Origin: JACRAV01 sp964571235
GTDB taxonomy: Bacteria > Zixibacteria > MSB-5A5 > GN15 > FEB-12
Assembly: GCA_964571235.1 (NCBI GenBank)
Contig: CAZNAI010000003.1
Location: forward strand, 744,001 to 808,000
Direction of reading: 5' to 3'
DNA length: 64,000 nucleotides
Shown: positions 1 to 8,366 of the stretch, one piece after another
Layout: each line of letters opens with the position of its first letter
How positions within the stretch are numbered: position 1 is the first letter of the stretch
The notes under the pieces: model-generated
What the model was told of the DNA's origin: nothing
Seen by the model: the letters and a program-made list of their open reading frames with translations, nothing else
The model's database searches: none
Translations under genes and position numbers: made by a program

Positions 1-630
1 TACCGTGAGCGGGCCGAGTCGTACGAAGAAATCTATTACCGCGATCAACCTGACCGGCGAAAAGAGATCGACGACGAAGTCAATCGCCTGCGCAATCTTG
101 TCGCGGGAAAATCAGTTCTTGAGCTGGCGTGCGGTACAGGGTACTGGACAAAAGTTATGTCCGAGTCGGCAAAGTCAATCGTCGCATCGGATTTGTCCGA
201 AGAAATGCTCGAGATTGCCAAGCGCAAACCGCTTGGACGTCCGGTGGAGTTTGTCGCCGCCGATATGTTCACGCATGCGTGGCCGAAGGCGTCGTTTGAT
301 GTTGTCGCTGTCGGATTTTGGTTTTCGCACCAGCCACGGCAAGAATACAAGCAGTTCTTTGATCTGATTACCGCGCCACTCACCTCGGACGGCACAATCT
401 GGCTGATCGACAACAATCCACCCGCCGAAGGAACAAACCACGAACATATCCGCCTCGACGAGCACGGCAACAATTTCAAGCGTCGGTATCTTAAGGACGG
501 CCGGAACTTCACGATTTTGAAGAACTACTTTGACCAAGGGGAGATAGGCGAGATATTCTCTCCCCGGTTTGACATAAAACGCCAGACCTTCGGCGTTTAC
601 TACTGGGTGGTAGACCTTGGAGTTCGATAG
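1..630 (+). CDS. Class I SAM-dependent methyltransferase, 5' end missing
   Basis: The frame is open from the first base of the window to a TAG at 628-630, so the start lies upstream and about 209 residues are visible. Around residues 40-48 the sequence LELACGTGYW is the glycine-rich SAM-binding motif I. It is followed by SDLSEEMLEIA (acidic end of strand 2) and by FDVVAVGFWFSHQP (motif IV region). This is the Rossmann fold of small-molecule methyltransferases of the UbiE/Methyltransf_11 type. The substrate cannot be read from the sequence. No operon partner is visible upstream, and a promoter for rpmE lies downstream. Confidence 0.8.
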   Translation, partial: YRERAESYEEIYYRDQPDRRKEIDDEVNRLRNLVAGKSVLELACGTGYWTKVMSESAKSIVASDLSEEMLEIAKRKPLGRPVEFVAADMFTHAWPKASFDVVAVGFWFSHQPRQEYKQFFDLITAPLTSDGTIWLIDNNPPAEGTNHEHIRLDEHGNNFKRRYLKDGRNFTILKNYFDQGEIGEIFSPRFDIKRQTFGVYYWVVDLGVR

Positions 631-720
631 TGGCCGCTTGGACGACCCTAAGGATTCGGCTTAATCTATTGACATATAGTAAGTTGTGGTGTGCGCAGTC
701 GGGCGACACTCGAACCATTC

Positions 721-749
721 TTGCTTTTCCGGCCAAACGGGTCTATATT
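721..749 (+). promoter_or_regulatory. Sigma-70-like promoter for rpmE
   Basis: TTGCTT (721-726), a 17-base spacer and TATATT (744-749). The predicted transcript starts near 756 and leaves a leader of about 80 bases before rpmE. Inferred from the sequence pattern only. Confidence 0.5.
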
Positions 750-838
750 TAGGGCTGGTTGTCGCGAAGAGGGAAACCTTTTGTCGCGGCCCTCTGTTTT
801 AAGACATGAGATAACATTTGAGATATTCGGAGAGTGTT

Positions 839-1051
839 GTGAAAGAGAAGATTCATCCGGCGTACCACGATATCGTGATCACCTGCGCCTGCGGCGCCAC
901 CTATCCGACCCGTTCGACCCGCAAGTCGATCTCGGTCGAAATCTGCTCCAACTGCCACCCGTATTTTACCGGCAAGCAGAAGCTGTTGGATACCGCCGGT
1001 CGTGTCGAACGGTTCCGTCGCAAATACGCCAAGGCCGAGAAGTCGAACTAA
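839..1051 (+). CDS. rpmE: 50S ribosomal protein bL31, zinc-binding form
   Basis: A 70-residue protein of the large ribosomal subunit. It begins MKEKIHPAYHDIVITCACG and carries the CxC plus CxxC cysteine set (CACG near residue 16 and CSNC near residue 36) of the zinc-containing bL31 form. The conserved HPYFTGKQK block follows. I chose GTG at 839 because GGAG at 829-832 sits 6 bases before it. The frame could also open at TTG 818, but that adds residues foreign to the family and spoils the spacing. The zinc form suggests that a zinc-free paralogue, if any, lies elsewhere. A terminator follows at 1112. Confidence 0.95.
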   Translation: MKEKIHPAYHDIVITCACGATYPTRSTRKSISVEICSNCHPYFTGKQKLLDTAGRVERFRRKYAKAEKSN

Positions 1052-1111
1052 GTACTGCCGTGTCGGTATCTCAGATACCAGCGCGTGTCTTCGTTTGAAA
1101 AGTGTACCAAA

Positions 1112-1134
1112 CCCACCGAATCCCGGTGGGCTTT
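1112..1134 (+). terminator. Intrinsic terminator after rpmE
   Basis: A 7-bp GC-rich stem (CCCACCG at 1112-1118 with CGGTGGG at 1124-1130) with a 5-base loop, followed by CTTTT. The T-run is short, so it may be leaky into the DUF1385 gene. Confidence 0.6.
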
Positions 1135-1164
1135 TGGTAGATAGTAAGTCACAAAAAGGATTTC

Positions 1165-2136
1165 ATGCCTGATTTGAATGTTGGCGGACAAGCGGTAATT
1201 GAAGGAGTGATGATGCGGGCGAAAGACCGCATCGCCACCGCCGTACGTGTGCCTTCGGGTGAGATCTTGATCAAGACGCAGGAATACAAAGCGCTCTCTT
1301 CCCGGGTCAAGCTCTTCAAGCTCCCCATTCTGCGAGGCGTCGTTGCGTTTTTCGAAATGCTGGTGATTGGCATGAAGACGCTCAATTTCTCAGCCGAGAT
1401 TTCCATGCGCGAGCTGGACAAGGCTGAGGCGGAAAAAGCCGGCAAGACCTACGAAGAGAAGAAGAAATCAAGCGGGTTGCTATTGGGCCTGATGGCGGTT
1501 GTTTCGCTGGCAGTCGGAATAGGTGTCTTTTTCTTTTTGCCGCTGGCGGTGGCAGGACTGTTTGGCATTGACAAGAACGCCGTCGGTTTCAATCTGATGG
1601 CCGGCGCTATTCGGCTTACCCTGTTGATCTCATATCTTGGCGCGCTCACGCTGGTAAAAGACTTTCGGCGCATTTTCGAGTATCACGGCGCCGAGCACAA
1701 ATCAATCTACACTTACGAAATGGGCGATCTTCTCACGCCGGAGAAGGCGATGACCTACACCCGCTTTCACCCGAGGTGCGGAACATCGTTCGTTCTGATT
1801 GTCGCGCTGGTAGCGATGTTTCTTTATGCCATAGGCGATTCGATCTATGCCATCGTGACTGGGCACCCGCCGACACTTCTGGTCAGATTCGGACTGCACT
1901 TCTCAATGTTGCCGCTTGTCGCTGGTGGCTCATACGAACTGCTCAAGCTTTCCGGCAAGACACGCGATAATGCGCTCACCCGGTTCTTGATCGCCCCCGG
2001 ACTCTGGATGCAGAGAATCACCACCAGTGAGCCGTCCATCGATCAGGTCGAAGTCGCCATCGCCGCCCTCGAAGCGGCCCTGGGTGTCGAATCGACTGAC
2101 TCCAAGCTGACCGCCAAGCGTACCGCCGTCTATTAG
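1165..2136 (+). CDS. DUF1385 family membrane protein (YqhQ-like)
   Basis: 323 residues. The N-terminus, NVGGQAVIEGVMMRAKD, is the signature of the DUF1385 (YqhQ) family, which has no established biochemical role. About four membrane segments follow the soluble N-terminal part (near residues 110-135, 140-165, 210-235 and 245-265). The conserved block EYHGAEHKSIYTYE lies between the second and third. The start at 1165 has AAAAGGA 6-12 bases upstream. In many bacteria this gene sits between rpmE and prfA or prmC, as it does here, so the neighbourhood supports the family call and suggests co-expression with translation genes. Confidence 0.9.
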   Translation: MPDLNVGGQAVIEGVMMRAKDRIATAVRVPSGEILIKTQEYKALSSRVKLFKLPILRGVVAFFEMLVIGMKTLNFSAEISMRELDKAEAEKAGKTYEEKKKSSGLLLGLMAVVSLAVGIGVFFFLPLAVAGLFGIDKNAVGFNLMAGAIRLTLLISYLGALTLVKDFRRIFEYHGAEHKSIYTYEMGDLLTPEKAMTYTRFHPRCGTSFVLIVALVAMFLYAIGDSIYAIVTGHPPTLLVRFGLHFSMLPLVAGGSYELLKLSGKTRDNALTRFLIAPGLWMQRITTSEPSIDQVEVAIAALEAALGVESTDSKLTAKRTAVY

Positions 2137-2200
2137 CGCCGCTTACTCCCAACTTCGCTTTCCTTTTCACTCCGAATCTGATACTTTGTGCGCTTGATAT

Positions 2201-3277
2201 ATGCTTGAAATAGTAAACAAACTGGAACAGAAACTCCGTTCACTGGATGATCAGTTCGCCGACGGCTCGGTGGCGAGCGATGTCAAGCGGATGATCGCGC
2301 TCAACCGTGAGCGGCGTGGGCTGGAAGAATTGCTCGAAGTTGCTCGTCGGTACAAGAGGATACGGGTTGGGATCGACGAAGCGCGAAGTATTGTGCATGA
2401 CAATTCCGATCCCGAACTGGTTGAAATGGCGCGGGAAGAGCTTGCGCAATATGAAAGCCAGATTGACGCGGTTGAACAGGAATTTAAAGTCAAACTCCTG
2501 CCCCGCGACCCTAACGACGAAAAACCGGCGGTTGTCGAAATTCGCGCCGGAACCGGCGGTGATGAGGCCGGGATATTCTCAGGCGATATTTTCAGGATGT
2601 ACCAGCGCTTTGCTGATCGTCGGGGTTGGAAGCTCGAGGTGCTGTCCTCCAACGAATCAGGAATGGGCGGATTCAAGGAGATCATCTTCTCACTCACCGG
2701 CGATAATGCCTACGGCCGAATGAAGTACGAATCGGGTGTGCATCGCGTCCAGCGGGTGCCAGATACCGAAGCGCAGGGGAGAATTCACACGTCGGCAATA
2801 TCAGTCGCGGTCTTTCCTGAGGCGGAAGAGCTGGACATCGAGATCAAGGAAAATGAAATCAAAGTCGATGTCTATCGGTCTTCCGGCCCCGGAGGGCAGT
2901 CGGTCAATACGACCGATTCAGCGGTACGAATCACTCACTTGCCCACGGGCGTGGTGGTCACTTGTCAGGATGAGAAATCCCAATTGAAAAATAAGCAGAA
3001 GGCGATGCGTGTATTAAGGTCGCGATTGTATGACCGGATGATAGCCGATCAGCAGGCAAAGATCGCCGCCGAGCGGAAATCAATGGTCTCGACCGGCGAC
3101 CGTTCCGCAAAAATCCGTACCTACAACTTTCCGCAATCAAGGGTAACCGATCACCGTATCGGACTGACGATCTATCAATTATCTGATATTCTCGACGGAA
3201 ATGTCGATTCGCTGATTGATCCCCTGATGCAACACGACCAACAGGAACGGCTCAAATTGGAAGCCCAATCGGCGTGA
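2201..3277 (+). CDS. prfA: Peptide chain release factor 1
   Basis: 358 residues, the usual RF1 length. RF1 recognises UAA and UAG in the ribosomal A site and triggers hydrolysis of peptidyl-tRNA. The catalytic GGQ is at residues 231-233, inside SSGPGGQSVNTTDSAV. The anticodon-like tripeptide is P187-D188-T189 in RVQRVPDTEAQGRIH. RF1 has PxT here, usually PAT, while RF2 has SPF, so this is RF1 with an unusual middle residue. No good Shine-Dalgarno precedes ATG 2201. The glutamine of GGQ is the target of PrmC, encoded two genes downstream. Confidence 0.97.
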   Translation: MLEIVNKLEQKLRSLDDQFADGSVASDVKRMIALNRERRGLEELLEVARRYKRIRVGIDEARSIVHDNSDPELVEMAREELAQYESQIDAVEQEFKVKLLPRDPNDEKPAVVEIRAGTGGDEAGIFSGDIFRMYQRFADRRGWKLEVLSSNESGMGGFKEIIFSLTGDNAYGRMKYESGVHRVQRVPDTEAQGRIHTSAISVAVFPEAEELDIEIKENEIKVDVYRSSGPGGQSVNTTDSAVRITHLPTGVVVTCQDEKSQLKNKQKAMRVLRSRLYDRMIADQQAKIAAERKSMVSTGDRSAKIRTYNFPQSRVTDHRIGLTIYQLSDILDGNVDSLIDPLMQHDQQERLKLEAQSA

Positions 3278-3284
3278 GGTAAAT

Positions 3285-4253
3285 GTGAAGTATCTTAAGT
3301 TTCTCGGTGCATTTGTACTGACAGTGCTCATGCTGTATGTCGCTCGCAAGAACTCGATCGGCGCCCCGGAGAAATTCGAATCAACTGACGGCGACTACCA
3401 ATTTGCAATTGTAACGGTACCGAAAGGGATGGAGAACGCCGATACGGTAATCACCGTAAACGTCGTCGGACCATTTTTGTACGGGCACCGAGTCCTGCTC
3501 TATCTGACGGGAAACCCGGCCAGCGGTCTGCGAAAAAATCCTCCAGGAATCCCGATGCACATTCGAGAACACGGGTCAAGCGAGTTCTCGGTGCGAATGC
3601 CGGTCGGTAAACGGAACGACAAGATCTGGTACACTATTGGAGTGGTCGATAGCGCCGGAAGTCGAATTGCAAACTTTGCCCGTCCCGACGGCGCTCCGTT
3701 TGTGTTAAGATCAATCGGGCATGTTCCGTCCGCCGTTCTAATTGGCCACATTCTGTTCATTTTTGCGACCTTTTTCTTTGTCGGACTGGCGGCGCTGTCG
3801 TCAATTCCATTGTTGGGAGGTGGTACTGCCGTGCGGCCAATGTCGGTCTGGTACTGGATCGCGGCGATCTGCACATTTATCGGCGGGTATCCGTTCGGAT
3901 TCGCGATGAACTGGTTTGCTTTCGGCGGAATTTGGGAGGGAGTGCCGTTCGGCACCGACGCCACCGACAACAAGACTCAACTTTTGTTCGTCTATCTGTT
4001 GTTCATGGCTTTCGCTACTCTTGGGTCGTTCACGCGAGGAAGATACGGTCGCGACATCTTTTCGCCGCGCATACTTGGCATGTTCGGCTTGATCGGTTTC
4101 TTGTTCCAACTCAGCATCTACTTAATCCCGCACTCTATTCAGTTCAGCCCAGCGCTCACCTATAGTGTGTGCTACGGATTCACCGCGCTCATGTTTGTCA
4201 TCTATCTGGCTGGGTTTGTTGCATCACGCGGCAAAGCGACGTCAAGGGACTAG
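3285..4253 (+). CDS. Unknown exported or membrane protein between prfA and prmC
   Basis: 322 residues starting at GTG 3285, with GAGGT overlapping the prfA stop as ribosome binding site. Residues 1-22 form an N-terminal hydrophobic segment. A soluble, probably extracytoplasmic domain of about 120 residues follows, rich in beta-type sequence. Then come about five membrane helices from residue 145 to the C-terminus (for example AVLIGHILFIFATFFFVGLA and FLFQLSIYLIPH). I do not recognise the family. The close spacing (7 bases after prfA, 7 bases before prmC) shows it is translated from the same transcript as the release-factor genes, but nothing in it suggests a role in translation. Confidence 0.8.
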   Translation: MKYLKFLGAFVLTVLMLYVARKNSIGAPEKFESTDGDYQFAIVTVPKGMENADTVITVNVVGPFLYGHRVLLYLTGNPASGLRKNPPGIPMHIREHGSSEFSVRMPVGKRNDKIWYTIGVVDSAGSRIANFARPDGAPFVLRSIGHVPSAVLIGHILFIFATFFFVGLAALSSIPLLGGGTAVRPMSVWYWIAAICTFIGGYPFGFAMNWFAFGGIWEGVPFGTDATDNKTQLLFVYLLFMAFATLGSFTRGRYGRDIFSPRILGMFGLIGFLFQLSIYLIPHSIQFSPALTYSVCYGFTALMFVIYLAGFVASRGKATSRD

Positions 4254-4260
4254 TCACTTC

Positions 4261-5133
4261 ATGCCCGGCCCGATCACGCACCTTCCGAAGTTCATTTCCG
4301 AACGTGCCACAGTGCTGGAAGCGGCGGGAGTTGAATCCGCGGCGGCTGAAATTGAGTGGATATTATGTCATGTTCTCGACGTCGACCGCCTCAATTTGTA
4401 TCTTCACGGCGTGGAACTTCTAAACCACGAGCGTATTCAACAGATCGACCGTATCGTAGAAAGACGTGCCACCCGATATCCGCTCCAGTATATCCTGGAA
4501 GAAAGCTGGTTTTACGGCCGGAAGTTTTTTGTCTCGCCGGCAGTGATGGCTCCCACGCCGGAGACCGAACTCTTGTGCGAACAGGCGATCAGATTTCTTC
4601 GCACAAGAGAGACCTGTTGCCCTCGTGCGCTTGATGTTGGTGTCGGGTCGGGTGTTATTGCGGTGACCGTCGCCCTTGAAGTTCCCACCAGCCATGTCAT
4701 CGCGCTTGATATTTCCCCCGAGGCGCTGGCGGTGGCCCGGCGCAATGGCTCGCAGTTGTGCCGCGGATTTCGAATTGAATTTCGCCAGTCCAATTTGTTC
4801 GCCGCCGTCCGCGATTCGGAGCGGTTCGATGTTATCGTCTCCAATCCACCCTATATCGCTGAGCCGGACTATCCAACATTGATGCCCGAGGTTCTGGCTG
4901 ACCCGAAAATAGCCATGACCGCGGGCGAAGAGGGACTCGACATAATCAAGGTTCTTGTTGCCAAAGCGCCGGATCATTTGGCGCCGGGGGGGAGACTCAT
5001 GTTTGAGATTGGATATGGCCAGGCAGAAAAAGTGGCGAAATTGACCGAGCAGGATGAGCGGTACGATTCGATCAGCATTCTGCGCGATTTGAACAACATT
5101 GACCGCATTGTTATTCTCTCCTGTAAGGACTGA
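4261..5133 (+). CDS. prmC: Release factor glutamine N5-methyltransferase
   Basis: 290 residues. The enzyme transfers a methyl group from SAM to the glutamine of the GGQ motif in RF1 and RF2. The substrate-glutamine-binding NPPY motif is at residues 195-198 in VIVSNPPYIAEPDY. SAM motif I is ALDVGVGSGVIAVTVA, preceded by an N-terminal helical domain. The frame extends upstream to 4165, overlapping the previous gene, but ATG 4261 starts right after that gene's stop and gives the usual N-terminus. It sits two genes after its substrate prfA, and nth follows after 3 bases. Confidence 0.95.
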   Translation: MPGPITHLPKFISERATVLEAAGVESAAAEIEWILCHVLDVDRLNLYLHGVELLNHERIQQIDRIVERRATRYPLQYILEESWFYGRKFFVSPAVMAPTPETELLCEQAIRFLRTRETCCPRALDVGVGSGVIAVTVALEVPTSHVIALDISPEALAVARRNGSQLCRGFRIEFRQSNLFAAVRDSERFDVIVSNPPYIAEPDYPTLMPEVLADPKIAMTAGEEGLDIIKVLVAKAPDHLAPGGRLMFEIGYGQAEKVAKLTEQDERYDSISILRDLNNIDRIVILSCKD

Positions 5134-5136
5134 ACT

Positions 5137-5787
5137 GTGCCTCGTGAATCTCTAAGTGACAAGCAGGCCCGCGCGGCCAATATAATTTCACTGCTGAAAA
5201 CGCGGTACCCCGACGCTAAGTGCTCGCTCAATTTCGGATCTGTCCATGAGCTGATGGTGGCGACAATTCTCTCGGCCCAATGCACCGACGACCGGGTCAA
5301 CAAAGTTACGCCGGCACTATTTGCACGGTTCAAATCAGTTGCCGAGTTCGCCAAGGCCGATCTTGCCGAAGTCGAGCAATTGATCTTCACCACTGGATTT
5401 TATGTCAATAAGGCCAAGTCTATCGTCATGTCGGCAAATCAGCTCCTGCTTTTTCATAAGGGAGAAGTGCCGCGCACCATCGATGAGCTGACCAAACTGG
5501 CCGGAGTGGGGCGCAAGACTGCTTCGGTAATTCTTGGGGTTGGTTTTGGTTTGACCGAGGGGATTGTGGTGGATACACACGTTGGGCGAATTTCACGCCT
5601 GCTTGGTCTGACTGCAAAGAACGATCCAGCGAAAATTGAAAAGGAACTCATGACGATTATTCCCCGCGAGCATTGGATCGAGTTTTCGCACCTGATGATC
5701 TATCATGGCCGAGCAATCTGTATCGCCCGACGGCCAGATTGCCCGGCCTGCGTGCTCAAGAAGTTGTGTCCGTCAGCTACTAATTAA
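5137..5787 (+). CDS. nth: Endonuclease III, DNA glycosylase/AP lyase
   Basis: 216 residues. It removes oxidised pyrimidines from DNA and nicks the resulting abasic site. The helix-hairpin-helix LAGVGRKTASVILG contains the catalytic Lys127, and Asp146 lies in VVDTHVGRISRL. The C-terminal cysteines follow C-x6-C-x2-C-x5-C, the [4Fe-4S] cluster loop. GTG 5137 is the start, 3 bases after prmC, with TAAGGA upstream. It is the last gene of the prfA cluster and converges on the nitric oxide reductase gene. Confidence 0.95.
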   Translation: MPRESLSDKQARAANIISLLKTRYPDAKCSLNFGSVHELMVATILSAQCTDDRVNKVTPALFARFKSVAEFAKADLAEVEQLIFTTGFYVNKAKSIVMSANQLLLFHKGEVPRTIDELTKLAGVGRKTASVILGVGFGLTEGIVVDTHVGRISRLLGLTAKNDPAKIEKELMTIIPREHWIEFSHLMIYHGRAICIARRPDCPACVLKKLCPSATN

Positions 5788-5795
5788 TCAAAAGC

Positions 5796-5820
5796 CGGCG
5801 TTACTACTGGTGTAACGCCG
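5796..5820. terminator. Hairpin between convergent nth and nitric oxide reductase genes
   Basis: Perfect 9-bp stem, CGGCGTTAC (5796-5804) with GTAACGCCG (5812-5820), 7-base loop. There is no clear T-run on either side, so it may stop both transcripts only partly or mainly protect 3' ends. Confidence 0.4.
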
Positions 5821-5854
5821 ACTGAATATGACAAATGTACTCTCTTGTCTACAG

Positions 5855-8083
5855 CTATTTTGTCTTTCCTTTGATCAACGAATGTCCGGTCGCCAGACCG
5901 AATACAAACAAGCTCAGTACGACAGCGCCGACAGCAAATACGGTGTCGCCGATGGCTCTCAGCCACTTGAATATCTGGAGTGTCGGAGAGTAGAGAAATT
6001 CGGCGCTTCGCGCATACCAATACCCGTGCTCGACCGAAGCCCACGTTTGCAGAAAGCCTACCGGCAACATGCTGAGCAGTAGCATTGCCATCAGGCCGCC
6101 GTTAATTGTCCAGAACGAAAAGCGAATGTACTTTTCTTTCCATTCGTCGCGCACCCAGAGAACGCGCAAGCAGAAGAGCATCAATCCAAGGCCGAGCATT
6201 CCGTAGACGCCGAACAGTGCGGCGTGGCCGTGGACCGGCGTGGTGTTGAGTCCCTGCATGTAGTAAAGGGCGATCGGCGGATTGATCATGAAGCCGAACA
6301 GCCCTGCTCCCACCATATTCCAGAAGGCAACTGCGACAAAGAAATAGATCGGCCACTTGTACTTTGCCACCCATGGAGTAGCACGTGCGATGCGAATATT
6401 GTCCCAGGCCTCAAAGCCAATAATGGTGAGCGGGACAACCTCAAGCGCACTAAACACCGAGCCGAGCGCCAACACCGAGGTCGGAGTACCTGAAAAGTAG
6501 AGGTGATGAAGTGTCCCGATGATTCCGCCGGCCAAAAAGATCGAGGTTGAGAAAAGCACCGAGGTGTTCGCTGTGGCAATCCGAATCAACTGTAGTCGCG
6601 CAAAGAGGAACGCAATTACGACAGTGGCGAATACTTCGAAGAATCCCTCCACCCATAGATGAACTACCCACCATCGCCAGTATTCTACGATTGCAAGATG
6701 CGATGAGCGGCCGTACATCAGACCGGCGGCGTAAAAGGCGCCGATAGCGATCGCCGAGATCAGGAACATCGTCATGAGTGTTTTCTGTTCGCCTCCCTTT
6801 TTGATAGCGGCGACTATGCACCGCCCGACCAAGAATAGCCAGAGGCCAAGTCCGACCAGCAGGGCGATTTGCCAGACACGGCCAAGATCAAGATACTCGT
6901 ATCCCTGATGCCCGAAATAGAACGAGCTTGCGCCTGTCAACTTGTGGTAGACGCTCAGCCACTCACCCGTAAGCGATCCGACAACGACTAATAAGAGTGC
7001 GCCGAATAGAATGTTGACACCGAGGCGCTGGCCCTTCGGTTCGATACCGCTAACCGCGGGACCTATGTACAGGCCAGCGGCGAGCCAGGCGGTGGCGATC
7101 CAGAAGATTCCGATCTGTGTGTGCCAGGTCCGCGAAATCACATACGGGATCATCTTGGCCAGCGGCACACCGTAGAAGCCGTCACCTTCGACACCATAGT
7201 GTGCCGTCACTACGCCCATGATGATCTGTACAAGAAAAAGTCCTGAGACTGTCCAAAAATATTTGACCACCGCTTTTTGAGATGGGGTCGGTTGAAATCC
7301 CTGTAGCGGATCAGTTGCAGGCAATTTCTCGGCAACCGGTTCATGCGCTCGCGAGGCGTTGAACCAAACCAACAGGCCGATACCTGCCAACAGCATGATG
7401 ATGCTGAAACCGGTCCACACGATGGCGCTACTGGTCGGAATGTTGTCGATCAGCTTTTCGTGCGGCCAGTTGCTGGTGTAGGAAATGGTTTGCCCGGGCC
7501 GGTCGGTCGAGGCAGACCAGGAAGACCAGAAGAAAAACGAAACGAGTTTGCGGACATCCTCGTGGCTGGCGGCCGTACCGGCCGGGATGGCATATTGGGC
7601 ATTCCCCAGTGTAAAGACCGTATCATAGTGCGCAAGGTTTGATTCAAACGCCCTTTGACGTACCGGATCAAGAGTCAACGAGTTATCGAACTGTTGATAC
7701 GAATTGGTTCGGATCAGTTTCTTCAGGCGAGCGGTGAGGACCGCCTGTTGCTCGTTCTCTAGTCCGGAAAACTCCTGTTGATACTGTGCGCGCGCCCACT
7801 CATTTAGAATGAAGACGCACTCACGGTGCAGATAGTCGGCGGTCCAGTCGGGCGCGACATAACTGCCGTGTCCCCAAATTGAGCCGACCTCCATACCGCC
7901 CATCGCCTGCCAGACATTTTGTCCAGCGGTGATTTGTCCTGATTCAATGATTACCGCGCCGTCGGTGGTGCGCACATAGTCAGGGATTGGGGGTTTCTCC
8001 TGATAAATCTGGAAGCCCATAAATCCCAGGACAGCGAACGAGAGAATGATCACCGCCCAAAACGCCTGCCAATACTTTCTCAT
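5855..8083 (-). CDS. norZ: Quinol-dependent nitric oxide reductase (qNOR)
   Basis: 742 residues, the length of single-subunit qNOR. It reduces two NO to N2O with electrons from quinol, in the cytoplasmic membrane. An N-terminal membrane anchor and an extracytoplasmic domain without a CxxCH haem site are followed by about 13 more membrane helices of the haem-copper oxidase superfamily. Visible are HYGVE (spacing of the quinol-site His and Glu), HLWVEGFFEVFA (FeB His and Glu), GTLHHLYF (two FeB histidines) and HGHAALFGVYG (haem ligands). These residues argue against a nitric oxide dismutase. GGAG precedes the ATG. No other denitrification gene is nearby, so NO detoxification is the likely role. 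Confidence 0.93.
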   Translation of the reverse strand: MRKYWQAFWAVIILSFAVLGFMGFQIYQEKPPIPDYVRTTDGAVIIESGQITAGQNVWQAMGGMEVGSIWGHGSYVAPDWTADYLHRECVFILNEWARAQYQQEFSGLENEQQAVLTARLKKLIRTNSYQQFDNSLTLDPVRQRAFESNLAHYDTVFTLGNAQYAIPAGTAASHEDVRKLVSFFFWSSWSASTDRPGQTISYTSNWPHEKLIDNIPTSSAIVWTGFSIIMLLAGIGLLVWFNASRAHEPVAEKLPATDPLQGFQPTPSQKAVVKYFWTVSGLFLVQIIMGVVTAHYGVEGDGFYGVPLAKMIPYVISRTWHTQIGIFWIATAWLAAGLYIGPAVSGIEPKGQRLGVNILFGALLLVVVGSLTGEWLSVYHKLTGASSFYFGHQGYEYLDLGRVWQIALLVGLGLWLFLVGRCIVAAIKKGGEQKTLMTMFLISAIAIGAFYAAGLMYGRSSHLAIVEYWRWWVVHLWVEGFFEVFATVVIAFLFARLQLIRIATANTSVLFSTSIFLAGGIIGTLHHLYFSGTPTSVLALGSVFSALEVVPLTIIGFEAWDNIRIARATPWVAKYKWPIYFFVAVAFWNMVGAGLFGFMINPPIALYYMQGLNTTPVHGHAALFGVYGMLGLGLMLFCLRVLWVRDEWKEKYIRFSFWTINGGLMAMLLLSMLPVGFLQTWASVEHGYWYARSAEFLYSPTLQIFKWLRAIGDTVFAVGAVVLSLFVFGLATGHSLIKGKTK

Positions 8084-8197
8084 GATAGATTCTCCGCAAA
8101 AGGTTTTCCGTCGCGCGAATTCTTTTGCCCGAACAAGAGACTAAAGAGAGTGTTGCGATTTCGTCGAGTGCTGGCCCTTCGGCCCCGCGTACGACAC

Positions 8198-8226
8198 AGT
8201 ATTGAGAATTCGCGTTGCATCGTCAA
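8198..8226 (-). promoter_or_regulatory. Promoter for the nitric oxide reductase gene
   Basis: On the minus strand, TTGACG (8226-8221), a 17-base spacer and AATACT (8203-8198). The predicted start near 8191 gives a leader of about 108 bases. Confidence 0.5.
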
Positions 8227-8256
8227 CAAGGATCGACATTGTCGCCAAAAAAACAC

Positions 8257-8270
8257 ATGACATAAGTCAA
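8257..8270 (-). promoter_or_regulatory. Crp/Fnr-family (DNR/NnrR-like) operator
   Basis: Minus-strand TTGACTTATGTCAT, a near-perfect match to the palindrome TTGAC-N4-GTCAA with one mismatch. Its centre lies about 72.5 bases upstream of the predicted norZ transcription start, a class I activator position. NO-responsive Crp/Fnr regulators commonly control qNOR genes through such sites. It also lies about 100 bases before the divergent POT gene. Confidence 0.55.
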
Positions 8271-8366
8271 GGTGGACGAATTGATTGGGCTGTCTTTTCA
8301 CTTGCTCGTAGCGGCGGGGGATGGCAAATTGAAGGACCGAACAACCCACGCTGACAGGAGGGACTT

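Noticed and set aside
5855..8083. Nitric oxide dismutase instead of nitric oxide reductase
   Set aside because: Quinol-site His and Glu and the FeB His, His and Glu positions look intact, whereas dismutases alter them.
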